This document shows positions 16,854 through 26,112 of a stretch of 64,000 nucleotides of DNA, piece after piece (position 1 is the stretch's first letter; each line of letters starts with the position of its first letter). The position numbers and the translations under genes are program-made. This DNA comes from JBBDRJ01 sp963766295 (GTDB lineage Bacteria > Actinomycetota > JAICYB01), in NCBI GenBank assembly GCA_963766295.1, contig CAVXYW010000002.1, positions 1,364,001 through 1,428,000 of the forward strand, written 5' to 3'. Below the pieces are notes generated by a model, which ran no database searches, was not told the origin of the DNA, and saw nothing but the letters and a program-made list of their open reading frames with translations.

Positions 16854-17945
16854 TTAGGACCTTCCGGCGCTGGTAGTCACGACCTCTAAGAAGGAGTCAT
16901 TCTCCTCGGGCAGCCCGGCGGTGACGCGCAGGCAGTTCTCGCACCCCGGCAGGTGCGTGAAGTCCCGGATCACGATCCCCCGCTCCGCCAGCTCATCTAT
17001 GAGCCCAGCCGCTTCCGGGTGCCGGAAAAGGACGAAGTTGGCTCCGCTCGGAAACACTTTCACGCCGGGCACTTTCGCCAGCTCGGCGGCCAGCCTGTCC
17101 CTTTCGGCAACGATCTGATCGACGATCGGGAGCATCTTGTCGCGGCGACGCATCGCGATCGTTGCAGCCAGAAGGGTGAAGGCCGATTGCGCATACGGCA
17201 TCCGGACGCGCCGAAGCTGCTCCAACAGCTCGGGTGTACCGATGCCGTACCCCAACCGCACGGACGCCAGCCGGAAAGCTTTGGAAAGAGTCCTTGCCAC
17301 GAGTACGTTGGGCAGGTCGCCGAGCTCACCAGCGATGGTCTGTCCTACGAATTCGTAGTAAGCCTCGTCGACGACGACCAGACCGTCCGAGGCTTCAGCG
17401 ATCCGACGGACATCGTTTGTCGCCGTCACTGTTCCCGTCGGATTGTTCGGAGTGCACACGAAGACGATGGCGGGACGAACCGAAGCGATCTCCGAGATCG
17501 CTCTGTCGATGTCGATCGTGAAGTCGTCCGACCGCCGGACGCTCACGACTTCCATTCCCGCCATGCGTGCTTGGCGTTGGTGCATCACGTACGTCGGGTC
17601 GAAGAGCATCGCTGTTCGTCCCGGCCCACCGTAGGCCAGACATGCCTGAAGCAACACTTCGTTCGAGCCGTCACCGACCCACACCCACTCGGGAGCGACG
17701 TCCGCGTAGTCGCTAATCTCAGCGACTAGCTCGCTTGCTAGAGGATCCGGGTAGCGATTGAGCTCGATCTTCGAAGCTGCCTCGAAGATCTCTTCGATCA
17801 CCTCGTCCGGCGGTGGATACGGATTCTCATTCGCGTGAAGGAAGATCCGTCCTCCGCGTATTTCAGAAGAACGGTAGGGCTCGAGCTTGTCCAGGTCCGG
17901 CCGGGGAGTTGGGAGCTTTCCTTCCGGCCGGCTGCCGCCGGTCAC
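16854..17945 (-). CDS. hisC: Histidinol-phosphate aminotransferase
   Basis: A 363-residue fold-type I PLP transaminase. FLHANENPYPPP is the substrate-binding N terminus, CTPNNPTG and VVDEAYYEF contact the cofactor, and the Schiff-base lysine is in TLSKAFRLA. It overlaps hisD by four bases. Some relatives act on aromatic amino acids, but the his operon position favours HisC. Confidence 0.95.
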   Translation of the reverse strand: MTGGSRPEGKLPTPRPDLDKLEPYRSSEIRGGRIFLHANENPYPPPDEVIEEIFEAASKIELNRYPDPLASELVAEISDYADVAPEWVWVGDGSNEVLLQACLAYGGPGRTAMLFDPTYVMHQRQARMAGMEVVSVRRSDDFTIDIDRAISEIASVRPAIVFVCTPNNPTGTVTATNDVRRIAEASDGLVVVDEAYYEFVGQTIAGELGDLPNVLVARTLSKAFRLASVRLGYGIGTPELLEQLRRVRMPYAQSAFTLLAATIAMRRRDKMLPIVDQIVAERDRLAAELAKVPGVKVFPSGANFVLFRHPEAAGLIDELAERGIVIRDFTHLPGCENCLRVTAGLPEENDSFLEVVTTSAGRS

Positions 17946-19243
17946 AGCCCCTCCAGTCGGAGGTGAAGAGCCGAGCGGTGCGCCGACATCCCTTCCGCTT
18001 CGGACAGCGCGTCGGCGATCGGAGCATCGCGGAACAGTGCCGCGCGTTCGTACGACACGGTGTTAATCGCAACGAGGAAGTCGAGAACGCTCAGGCCCGA
18101 TGTGTGACGCGCGGCTCCCGCCGTGGGAAGAACGGCGCTTGGACCCGCGCAGTAATCGGACAACGTCGCCGGTGTATCGCCACCGAGCAACGCCGTACCC
18201 GCAGCACGAACGAGGCCGAGGAAAGCCGTCGGATCTTCGACGTGGATGCACAGGTGCTCTGGTGCCATCTCGTTGACGACGTCGGCTGCTTGCTCGAGGT
18301 CTCTGACAACAACGGCGAGTCCGTGGGTTGCGAGTGTGTCCTTTATGCGCGGAGCTTCTTTGAGCTTTCGCAGCTGCACTTCGATCTCTTCCAGGCATGC
18401 GCGAAGCACGTCGGCGGAAGTCGTCACCAGCGTCACGGCCGAATCCGGGCCGTGTTCGGCTTCCTTGAGCAGCTCGGCGGCGGAGTACGCCGGGTTCGCT
18501 TGCGCATCGGCGACAACGATCGCTTCCGACGGTCCGTAGAAGCCGTCGATCCCTACCGTTCCCAATACCTCGCGCTTTGCCAATGCCGTGTAGAGGCCGC
18601 CGGGGCCGGCGACCTTGTCGACCGCCTTGACCGTTTGCGTTCCGATCGCGAGCGCCGCGATCGCGTGCGCACCGCCGATGCGGTACAGCTCCTCGACACC
18701 GGCGACCTGCGCGGCGGCGAGCATTACGTCCGGGCACTCACCATCCGGTCCAGCCGGGCAACAGACGGCGATCTCGTCGCAACCAGCGGCCTGCGCGGGC
18801 ACCACGGTCATAAGGAACGAGGAGGGAAGCGGATAACCGCCGGCCGGAGCGTGCAGACCGACGCGTTTGATGGGACGGAAAACCTGACCCAGCACCGCCC
18901 CATCACGCTCCATCGACCAGTCGGCCGGTTTCTGCGTTTCGTGGTACTCAAGGACGCGCTCTGCAGATCCCCGGAGCGCAGCGATCACTTTTGGGTCGAC
19001 CTTGGCGGCGCCGGCGTCCCTTTCCTCGACCGTGACCGCGATGCGGCTAGGGGTCAGGTCGGCTCCGTATACCTGTTTCGAATACCGGCACAGCGCCTCG
19101 TCGCCCTGCTCGCGCACCTCCTCGACAACGCGCCGCACCTGGGCAACGTGTTTCGCAAATTCCGGGCCCTCCCACAGGGCACGCTTACGCAGCGACGGCA
19201 GAGCGTCGCCTTCGGTACGAACGTCGATGACCTCGAGAGGCAT
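17942..19243 (-). CDS. hisD: Histidinol dehydrogenase (zinc ligand Gln replaced by Glu)
   Basis: A 433-residue NAD-dependent enzyme for the last two steps of histidine synthesis. The catalytic Glu-His pair is in APEHLCIH, the zinc Asp in LSDYCAG and the C-terminal His in GMSAHRSAL. In most homologues the zinc-binding loop reads SQAEH; here it is KEAEH, so Gln is replaced by Glu, and GPNH is GPSA. Both changes may still allow metal binding. It is the first his gene, 43 bases after the lipoprotein gene, with no clear promoter or attenuator in the gap. Confidence 0.95.
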   Translation of the reverse strand: MPLEVIDVRTEGDALPSLRKRALWEGPEFAKHVAQVRRVVEEVREQGDEALCRYSKQVYGADLTPSRIAVTVEERDAGAAKVDPKVIAALRGSAERVLEYHETQKPADWSMERDGAVLGQVFRPIKRVGLHAPAGGYPLPSSFLMTVVPAQAAGCDEIAVCCPAGPDGECPDVMLAAAQVAGVEELYRIGGAHAIAALAIGTQTVKAVDKVAGPGGLYTALAKREVLGTVGIDGFYGPSEAIVVADAQANPAYSAAELLKEAEHGPDSAVTLVTTSADVLRACLEEIEVQLRKLKEAPRIKDTLATHGLAVVVRDLEQAADVVNEMAPEHLCIHVEDPTAFLGLVRAAGTALLGGDTPATLSDYCAGPSAVLPTAGAARHTSGLSVLDFLVAINTVSYERAALFRDAPIADALSEAEGMSAHRSALHLRLEGL

Positions 19244-19286
19244 AAGAAGGGAAAGCCTACCTATAGAACGGTGGCCGGGACTGGCG

Positions 19287-20030
19287 TTACGAGGTGCTGT
19301 ACTCGACGAGCTCCACCCGTTCGGCGCCGCCCTTCACGTGCAATTCGAGGACGAGGCCGACGTCCCGCGCGTAGTACTTGTTCTCAACGACGTCGGGCTC
19401 GAAGGGATTGATGTCTTCTGTCACGATCGTGTCCTCGAACCGACGGAACGGTGTGACTGCCGTCTTGTTACGCCCGATCACTTCTCCGGTGTCCTCGGCC
19501 TCGCCCTTGTAGAACTCCTGCTGGTAGACCTTCCCATCGACCTTCGGATCGGCCGGCATCTGGATCCCGGGCAAGGCTCCGTCGACACCGGCCTCCCACG
19601 ATCCGTCCTTCTTCGACTTCCCGTCCTCGAAGGCGATGGTGTCTTCACCCATGTACCAGACATTGCCGTCGGCGTCCTGCGCGTACCAGTCATACGTGTC
19701 TTCGATGACCTCGCCATCGAGGCTGACGGTATCTCGCACGACCGTGGTGTCGATACCGAGCGCAACCTTCTTCTTCTTGTCGGTGACCTGGACAACGATC
19801 CGTTCGAGCCCGTCCTCCGTCTTCGCCTCGTACACCCATCTGGTGCCGACAACAAGAGGGAAGTACGCGTTGTCGACTTTGGCGGTGAAGTCCGCCGGGT
19901 CGATCTCGGGTGCATACTCGGACGCGGACTGCCTCGCCGTCGGCGACGTCAACGCAGAAGTCGCGCCGTTGTCGCTACAAGCCGACGCGAACGCGAGCGT
20001 GGCCAGCACTGTCATCAACACGATCCGCAT
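19287..20030 (-). CDS. Secreted lipoprotein of unknown function
   Basis: A 247-residue protein with a lipoprotein signal ending ASAC (Cys18). The ATG at 20030 is chosen for AAGGAG seven bases upstream. The mature part is beta-rich with many Asp/Glu/Lys residues; WYAQDADGNVWYMGEDT and YARDVGLVLEL recall a widespread actinobacterial secreted domain without known activity. Three 11-bp-spaced CTGARN repeats lie just upstream, matching those before the PepSY gene, so it is probably controlled by the adjacent two-component system. Confidence 0.8.
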   Translation of the reverse strand: MRIVLMTVLATLAFASACSDNGATSALTSPTARQSASEYAPEIDPADFTAKVDNAYFPLVVGTRWVYEAKTEDGLERIVVQVTDKKKKVALGIDTTVVRDTVSLDGEVIEDTYDWYAQDADGNVWYMGEDTIAFEDGKSKKDGSWEAGVDGALPGIQMPADPKVDGKVYQQEFYKGEAEDTGEVIGRNKTAVTPFRRFEDTIVTEDINPFEPDVVENKYYARDVGLVLELHVKGGAERVELVEYSTS

Positions 20031-20055
20031 GGTCATCTCCTTGATCGGATGCCGC

Positions 20056-20089
20056 ACCCTACTGAGCAGCGGCTGAACTCAAGCTGAAG
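20056..20089 (-). promoter_or_regulatory. Promoter with triple 11-bp repeat before the lipoprotein gene
   Basis: Plus-strand hexamers CTGAGC (20062), CTGAAC (20073) and CTGAAG (20084) are spaced exactly 11 bp. On the minus strand a TAGGGT (20061-20056) follows directly, as a -10 element would. The repeats take the place of a -35 box, as in PhoB-type activation. They overlap the end of the kinase gene. Confidence 0.6.
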
Positions 20090-21305
20090 GCAAGCGCACG
20101 GTGAACACCGCACCTGTCGGTTCGCCATCACTGATCTCGATCGAGCCGCCGTGCTGTTCGACGATGTCCCGAGTGATCGCCAGACCGAGACCGCTGCCTC
20201 CCTGCACCGCACTTCGGGCGGTATCTGGACGGCCGAATCGTTCGAAGATGCGTTCGCGTTCGGATCGCGGAACGCCTGGACCGTCGTCGCTTATCGTCAG
20301 CAAGACGGTGCCGTTCTCGTCGCGGAGTCCGACGCGCACGCTACTTGCTGTGTAGCGCTTCGCGTTATCGAGCAGATTACGCACCATCCGGGCGAGATCA
20401 CCGTGACGACCTTTCACCGGCGCCGCGGACACCGCCGACGTGTCGATCGGCACGGCAGAGCCGTCCCGGAAGCGCCTGACCTCGACCAGGACGACGTCCT
20501 CGAGATCGATAGGCACGAAGGCCGGACGCGCCGCGCCCTCGTCGCCGCGAGCGAGGAACAGCAGATCTTGCACGAGAATCTCCATGCGCCGGTTCTCTTC
20601 CAGGACCTCGCCGAGTGCAGCGGGTGCGTCGAACCGGTCCGGATACGTCAGCGCCACTTCGAGCTCAGTGCGCATCGTCGCGAGCGGACTCTGCAGCTCG
20701 TGCGACGCATCGCTCACGAACTGCCGCTGGCGTTCGGAGGCAACCCGCACCGGATGCAGCGTGCGGCCGACGACGAACCAGCACAGCAGCGTCATCACCA
20801 AGAACAAGACGGGCACACCGATCACAAGGAGCCCGCGAACGACGGCGAGGATCTCCTCCATGGGTTCAAGACTCGTCGTCACGTAGACCACGACCGGCCC
20901 CGGAACCTCCAGCGGCTCGTATCCGAGCACGCGGGTCGAGCCGGACCTCGTCTCCACGACCACGTCATCAGGTTCGGGATCGAAGTTCGCGACGGGCTCT
21001 CCGCGCAGGTTCGCCGTCGAGGCGATCACCGTCCCGTCCTCGACGACTTGGACCCCGGCCTCCTCCTCGTCGGTGTTAGCGAGCGTCTGCGGCAGATCTC
21101 CACGACGCACAAGTGCTGCTACGTCTTCGGCTCGCACCTCGGCAACCTCGTCGATGCTCTCCACGAGCTGATTGCGCATCACAGCCAAGAGTCCGAGTGA
21201 TCCGGCTGCAAGTGCCGCCCCGACTACCAGCGAAGCGAGCAGCGTCGTGCGCACACGAACACGGCGCAGATCGCGTGGCATCGATGCCGAGGTGTCAGCC
21301 GCCAT
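20079..21305 (-). CDS. Sensor histidine kinase (EnvZ/PhoR type)
   Basis: A 408-residue kinase with two membrane helices (about residues 21-43 and 157-180), an extracytoplasmic domain of about 110 residues, HAMP, and HisKA with His202 (DASHELQSPL; Gln replaces the common Arg). The ATPase has NLLDNAKRYT, DDGPGVP and GSGLGLAI. It overlaps its regulator by 11 bases. Because lipoprotein and PepSY genes flank the pair, the signal may be a cell-envelope or metal stress, but that is inference. Confidence 0.93.
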   Translation of the reverse strand: MAADTSASMPRDLRRVRVRTTLLASLVVGAALAAGSLGLLAVMRNQLVESIDEVAEVRAEDVAALVRRGDLPQTLANTDEEEAGVQVVEDGTVIASTANLRGEPVANFDPEPDDVVVETRSGSTRVLGYEPLEVPGPVVVYVTTSLEPMEEILAVVRGLLVIGVPVLFLVMTLLCWFVVGRTLHPVRVASERQRQFVSDASHELQSPLATMRTELEVALTYPDRFDAPAALGEVLEENRRMEILVQDLLFLARGDEGAARPAFVPIDLEDVVLVEVRRFRDGSAVPIDTSAVSAAPVKGRHGDLARMVRNLLDNAKRYTASSVRVGLRDENGTVLLTISDDGPGVPRSERERIFERFGRPDTARSAVQGGSGLGLAITRDIVEQHGGSIEISDGEPTGAVFTVRLPSA

Positions 21306-21978
21306 CGAGCTCCAGCCTGTAGCCCACGAGTCGCACGGTCTGGATGGCCGCCCGCCCGAACGGTTCGTCGATGCGCTTCCGCAAATGTCGAATGTAGACC
21401 TCCACGATGTTCGGGTCGCCGTCGAAGGCGAAGTCCCAAACGTTCGACAGGATGTCGTGCTTCGAAACAGCCTCTCCTGCGTGGCGCATGAGGAATTCGA
21501 GGACTGAGAACTGACGCGGCGTCAACACAACTTCGGCGTCGCCCCGCCAGACCCTGTGCGATGCGGGATCGAGCTTTAGGTCGCCCGCTTCGATGACGGA
21601 CGGCCGCTTACCCCGTCCGCGGCGGACCTGCGCGCGCAGTCGCGCGAGCAGCACGACGAAAGAGAAGGGCTTCGACAGAAAGTCGTCGGCGCCGGTGTCG
21701 AGCGCGTGCGCCTCATCGAGCTCTCCGTCCTTCGCTGTGAGCATCACGATGGGTGTCCAGTCACCGGCTTCGCGCAGGTTCGAGCAGATGGCGTGTCCGC
21801 TTGCGCCGGGCAGCATGATGTCGAGAACGATCGCGTCGTAAGTGTTCTCCTGCGCCATCCATAGGCCGTCGGTGCCGTCGAACGCCACGTCCACGGCAAA
21901 ACCTTCGGCCTCCAGACCGCGCTTGATCGACCCCGCCAGGCGCTTCTCGTCTTCGACGACGAGGATCTTCACCGACAC
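21295..21978 (-). CDS. OmpR-family response regulator
   Basis: A 227-residue regulator with receiver (Asp53 in AIVLDIMLPG, Thr in MLTAKD, Lys in FLSKPFS) and winged-helix domain (LTPRQFSVLEFL, VEVYIRHLRKRID, VRLVGYRLE). The GTG at 21978 starts 16 bases from the nearest of three 11-bp repeats in the divergent gap, which suggests autoregulation as well as control of the PepSY gene. Confidence 0.95.
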   Translation of the reverse strand: MSVKILVVEDEKRLAGSIKRGLEAEGFAVDVAFDGTDGLWMAQENTYDAIVLDIMLPGASGHAICSNLREAGDWTPIVMLTAKDGELDEAHALDTGADDFLSKPFSFVVLLARLRAQVRRGRGKRPSVIEAGDLKLDPASHRVWRGDAEVVLTPRQFSVLEFLMRHAGEAVSKHDILSNVWDFAFDGDPNIVEVYIRHLRKRIDEPFGRAAIQTVRLVGYRLELDGG

Positions 21979-21994
21979 ATCCTGACCGCAAGAC

Positions 21995-22022
21995 CTGAAC
22001 CCCGGCTGAACGCGCGCTGATT
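21995..22022 (+). promoter_or_regulatory. Triple 11-bp repeat in the divergent regulator/PepSY gap
   Basis: CTGAAC (21995), CTGAAC (22006) and CTGATT (22017) are spaced exactly 11 bp. The same motif and spacing precede the lipoprotein gene at 20062-20089. A TACGGT at 22058-22063 could be the -10 of the PepSY gene. Further TTCAAC (22021) and TTCAGC (22031) lie on the other strand sense. Confidence 0.6.
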
Positions 22023-22097
22023 CAACCGACTTCAGCGGGGCATCAGGAGCAGGTGGCTACGGTGCGGGAGACAAAAGCTCGAGACAAGGAGGTCAAC

Positions 22098-22436
22098 ATG
22101 CAGCGATCCACCCGCATCAAGCTGGGACTCGCATCCGCCGTGCTCGTCGCCGGGCTGGCCGGAGGTGCGGTGGCCATCGCCGGCGGTGGTGAGTCCGATG
22201 AGCCGGACACTGAAGAGCGCGAGGCGCCGATCACGGGCAGCGCACTCGACCGGGCCAAGGCCGCGGCGCTCGATCACGTTGGCGAAGGCCGCGTGACGGA
22301 GACCGAGGTCGGCGACGAAGAGTCGAAGTACGAGGTCGAGGTAACGAAGGACGACGGCAGCGCCGTCGACGTGCAACTCGACGAGAAATTCAACGTCGTG
22401 GGCTCGGAAGCCGACGAAGCCGGCGACAGCGAATAG
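22098..22436 (+). CDS. Exported PepSY-domain protein
   Basis: A 112-residue protein. The ATG at 22098 follows a full AAGGAGGT (22087-22093). A signal peptide or anchor (about residues 8-28) is followed by an acidic stretch and one PepSY domain (ALDHVGEGRVTETE to LDEKFNVVG). PepSY domains are linked to inhibition of secreted proteases and to envelope sensing. It is divergent from the regulator gene with shared operator-like repeats. Its small, acidic nature suggests an abundant secreted target of that system. Confidence 0.85.
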   Translation: MQRSTRIKLGLASAVLVAGLAGGAVAIAGGGESDEPDTEEREAPITGSALDRAKAAALDHVGEGRVTETEVGDEESKYEVEVTKDDGSAVDVQLDEKFNVVGSEADEAGDSE

Positions 22437-22447
22437 CAGCGTTCACA

Positions 22448-22492
22448 CGACGGCAAGCTTCACCTCGATAACGAGGGTGAAGCTTGCCGTCG
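22448..22492. terminator. Long hairpin shared by the PepSY and dnaE genes
   Basis: A perfect 17-bp inverted repeat (22448-22464 and 22476-22492) with an 11-base loop, between two convergent stops (22436 and 22516). There is no strong T-run on either side, but position and strength suit a bidirectional terminator. Confidence 0.75.
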
Positions 22493-22515
22493 CCGTTTAC
22501 TGGTCGGACAATCCC

Positions 22516-25500
22516 TCAGACGGAAACGGCCGTAATGCCGAGCAGCAACTTGAGCCGGTCGACGCAGCCGTTCCCCGGATCGACACGGAACTCGGCTCCC
22601 AGTCGCAATACGGTCTCCTTCTCGCCCGACTGCAGATGGAGGAAAACCGGACGAGTCCCCGGATACTCCAACAGCACAGCCTTGAGCTCGGTCACGAGCT
22701 TCGGTGTGCAGTCCGGCGCGGGCAGCTTGATACGCACCGGCGAGTCGAGAACGCTGTAGTCGGGCTCGGCGAGTTCCATCGCAACGAGCTTGGGGACGTC
22801 CTCCTTGTGGTCGACCCGGGCACGAACGCAAAGGACCCGGTCGATGGCGACGAGGTCACCCGCCTTCTCGGCAACGGCCGGGAACACGATGACCTCGCAG
22901 CTCGCTTCGAGGTCTTCGACTTCGAGGATGAACATCAGCTCGCCCTTGCGCGTGAACTTCTTTCCGACGCGATGGACGATCCCGGCAACGGTGACGGTTC
23001 CGCCGTCAAGCACCTCGGGCAGTGACGCGATCGAAGAGTCGGTCTGGCAGGCGAGCACGTCCTCGAGCCCGGCCAAGGGATGGTCGGTCACGTAGTTGCC
23101 GAGCATCTCTTTCTCGAACGCCATCGTGATGGCCTTGGGCAGCTCGGTTGACGGAACACGAAGGTGCGAACCGACCAGCGTGCGATCCCCGTTGGTCCCA
23201 CCGTCGTCGAAGAGAGAAACGTACCCCTCGCTCTCCTTGCGCCGGGCCGACGCGATCTGCTCCACGACCTGTTCGAAGACTTCGAGCAATCCGCCGCGCC
23301 GATGATCCATCGAATCGAACGCGCCGGCCTTGATCATCGACTCGACCGTCCGCTTGTTAAGCGCCGTCACGTCTACGCGCCAACAGAAGTCGAAGAAGTC
23401 TTTGAACGGACCTCCATCGCGCCGCGCATGAAGGATGTGCTCGACCACTCCTTCACCCACGTTGCGGATCCCGGCCAGTCCGAAGCGGACGTGATCTTTG
23501 GCTTGCGGGTCGGGAGCGAACGCCGACTGTGAGAGGTTCACGTCCGGCGCAAGGACTTCAACGCCCATCTTTCGCGCAGCGGCCAAGTACTTGGTCTTCT
23601 CGTCTTTCGAGTCGCTCACCGACGTGAGGAGCGCGGACAGATACTCGACCGGGTAGTGCGCCTTCAGGTACGCCGTTTGATAAGCGATCAGCCCGTAACA
23701 CGCCGAGTGCGCGCGGTTGAACGAGTACCCGGCGAAAGGCTGCAGGAGGTTCCACAAGTGCCGAGCCAGTTCGGGCGACAAGCCTTGAGCTTCGGCTCCC
23801 GAAAGGAACTTCGGCTCCTCGGCCTTCATCAACGACTCAACCTTCTTGCCGACGGCCTTGCGAACCAGGTCGGCTTCGCCGGCCGTGTAACCGGCGATGC
23901 GCTGGAGGAGCTGCAGCACCTGCTCCTGGTAGACGATCACGCCGTAGGTGTCGCCGAGCACGTCCTCGAGCAACGGGTGCGGGTACTCGACCGTTTGCGG
24001 GTTGTGCTTGCCCGCGATGTATTTATCGATCTCTTGCATCGGTCCGGGGCGATAAAGCGCGATGAGCGCACAGATCTCTTCGAAACGGTCCGGACGAAGC
24101 GACTTCATCACGCGCCGCATGCCTTCGGATTCGAGCTGGAACACACCAGCGACATCGCCGCGTTCGAGGAGCTTGAAAACCTCGGGATCGTCGAGCGGGA
24201 CGTTGTCGACGTCCAGCTCGATCCCCTGCTGCCGCAAGATCTCGACGGTGAGCTCTATTACGGTGAGGTTTCCAAGGCCCAGGATGTCGACCTTGAGCAG
24301 GCCGAGCTTCTCGATGGCGTGCATCTCGTATTGCGTGACGACGTCGTCGTTGTCGGTTCGCTGCAACGCCGTGTAGTTGACCAGCGGTTCGTTGCCGACC
24401 ACGACGGCGGCCGCGTGCACACCCGTCTGGCGCCGCAGACCCTCGAGCTTGCGCGCTGATTCCAGCACGCGGCGTGAATCGCTCTCTTCTTCGTATGCCT
24501 TACGGAGCTCGCCGGCCTCCGTGTATGCGTACGTCCACTTCGAGTCTTTCGATCGCTCGAAGCAATCTTCGAGCGAGGGATCCTTGCCCAGGAGCGGACG
24601 CGGGAACATCTTCGCCAAACGGTCGCCGACCCCGTACGGATAACCGAGAACTCGGGCCGAATCACGGATCGCGCTCTTGCCCTTGATCGTAGAGAAGGTG
24701 ACGATCTGAGCGACGCGATCCTCGCCGTACTTCTGCCTCAGGTAGCGGATGACCTCCCCGCGATAACGCTCGTCGAAGTCGATGTCGAAGTCGGGCATCT
24801 CTCGGCGCTCAGGGTTGAGGAAGCGCTCGAAGACCAGCCCGTATCGGATGGGGTCGAGGGTGGTCACACCCAAGCAGTACGTCGTGATCGTTCCCGCCGC
24901 CGAACCACGGCCGGGACCGACCCTGATGCCCTTGCCCTTCGCCCAATTGACGACATCGCCGACGATCAGGAAGAAGCCGGCGAACCCCATGCGTCCGATG
25001 ACATCGAGCTCGTAGTCGATCCTGGACTGGACCTCGCTGGGGATCGGGTCGCCGTATCGCTGGCGTGCGCCCTCTGTCACCAACCGACGCAGATACGAAT
25101 CCAGTGACGACCCATCTGGTGGAACGAAGTCCGGAAGCTTCAGCTCCCCGAAGGAGATCTTCACGTCGCACATCTCGGCGATGTCGAGCGTCTTGTCCAT
25201 CGCTTCCGGATAGTCCCCGAGTGCAGCTTCCATCTCTTCGCGCGACTTGAGATAGAAGGCGTCGCCGTCGAAGCGCAGTCGTCCGGGCTCGTCCACCGTC
25301 GATCCCGTCTGGATGCACAAAAGGACGTCGTGGGCTTCGGCGTCCTCCTGCCGTGTGTAGTGGAGGTCGTTGGTGGCGACCAGTGGGATGCCCAGTGAGC
25401 TCGAGAAGTCGACGAGCTGGGAGTTGACGATGTCCTGCTCGTTGATCCCGTGGTTCTGCAACTCGATGAAGAAGTTGTCCGGGCCGAAGATCTCGCGCCA

Positions 25501-25992
25501 ACGGCCGGCGGCTTCCCGCGCTTCCGTGATCCGCTCCTCGAGGATCAGGCGGGGCACCTGTCCGTTCAAACATCCGGTGGTCCCGATGAGACCCTCGGAG
25601 TGCTGCGCCAGCAACTCCATGTCGACGCGCGGCTTGTAGTAGTAGCCCGTCAGCGATGCTTCCGTCGCAAGCTTCAGGAGATTCCTGTAACCGGTCTCGT
25701 TCTGAGCGAGGACGGTCAGGTGCTGGATCGTCTTCGGGTTGTCGTCCCCGGCCAGCTTCGAGGTCATCGAACCGCGGGCGAGATAAAGCTCGCACCCGAG
25801 GATCGGTTTCACGCCCTCGGCGTGGCACACATCGTAGAAGTCGACGAGCCCGTAGAGGTTTCCGTGGTCGGTTATCGCGAGCGCCGGCATCCCAAGGCGC
25901 GCCGCCTCTTGGACCAGGGGACGAACTCGCGCGGCGCCGTCGAGCATCGAATATTCAGAATGGACATGCAGGTGTACGAATTTGCCCGTCAT
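22516..25992 (-). CDS. dnaE: DNA polymerase III alpha subunit
   Basis: An 1158-residue DnaE-type replicative polymerase. The N-terminal PHP domain (HLHVHSEYSMLDG, ITDHGNLYG) keeps its metal-binding His/Asp residues. The polymerase core has the catalytic MPDFDIDFDE, followed by the fingers segment FAGYSFNRAHSACYG. A C-terminal OB fold follows (VAGIVHRVGKKFTRKGELM). The length matches actinobacterial DnaE1. It is last in the dksA-lspA-rluD-unknown-dnaE run, 120 bases after the gene before it; the gap holds no obvious gene. Confidence 0.98.
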   Translation of the reverse strand: MTGKFVHLHVHSEYSMLDGAARVRPLVQEAARLGMPALAITDHGNLYGLVDFYDVCHAEGVKPILGCELYLARGSMTSKLAGDDNPKTIQHLTVLAQNETGYRNLLKLATEASLTGYYYKPRVDMELLAQHSEGLIGTTGCLNGQVPRLILEERITEAREAAGRWREIFGPDNFFIELQNHGINEQDIVNSQLVDFSSSLGIPLVATNDLHYTRQEDAEAHDVLLCIQTGSTVDEPGRLRFDGDAFYLKSREEMEAALGDYPEAMDKTLDIAEMCDVKISFGELKLPDFVPPDGSSLDSYLRRLVTEGARQRYGDPIPSEVQSRIDYELDVIGRMGFAGFFLIVGDVVNWAKGKGIRVGPGRGSAAGTITTYCLGVTTLDPIRYGLVFERFLNPERREMPDFDIDFDERYRGEVIRYLRQKYGEDRVAQIVTFSTIKGKSAIRDSARVLGYPYGVGDRLAKMFPRPLLGKDPSLEDCFERSKDSKWTYAYTEAGELRKAYEEESDSRRVLESARKLEGLRRQTGVHAAAVVVGNEPLVNYTALQRTDNDDVVTQYEMHAIEKLGLLKVDILGLGNLTVIELTVEILRQQGIELDVDNVPLDDPEVFKLLERGDVAGVFQLESEGMRRVMKSLRPDRFEEICALIALYRPGPMQEIDKYIAGKHNPQTVEYPHPLLEDVLGDTYGVIVYQEQVLQLLQRIAGYTAGEADLVRKAVGKKVESLMKAEEPKFLSGAEAQGLSPELARHLWNLLQPFAGYSFNRAHSACYGLIAYQTAYLKAHYPVEYLSALLTSVSDSKDEKTKYLAAARKMGVEVLAPDVNLSQSAFAPDPQAKDHVRFGLAGIRNVGEGVVEHILHARRDGGPFKDFFDFCWRVDVTALNKRTVESMIKAGAFDSMDHRRGGLLEVFEQVVEQIASARRKESEGYVSLFDDGGTNGDRTLVGSHLRVPSTELPKAITMAFEKEMLGNYVTDHPLAGLEDVLACQTDSSIASLPEVLDGGTVTVAGIVHRVGKKFTRKGELMFILEVEDLEASCEVIVFPAVAEKAGDLVAIDRVLCVRARVDHKEDVPKLVAMELAEPDYSVLDSPVRIKLPAPDCTPKLVTELKAVLLEYPGTRPVFLHLQSGEKETVLRLGAEFRVDPGNGCVDRLKLLLGITAVSV

Positions 25993-26112
25993 CGCCGTCC
26001 TCTAAGAGGAGTGCCGGACGCCCCGCTCACGATGCGCTCGGGGCGCGCGGGAGCACGTACTTGGGTCGGCACTCCGGCATCGTATCGCCGGTCTCCGACA
26101 GGTCCAGGGACC

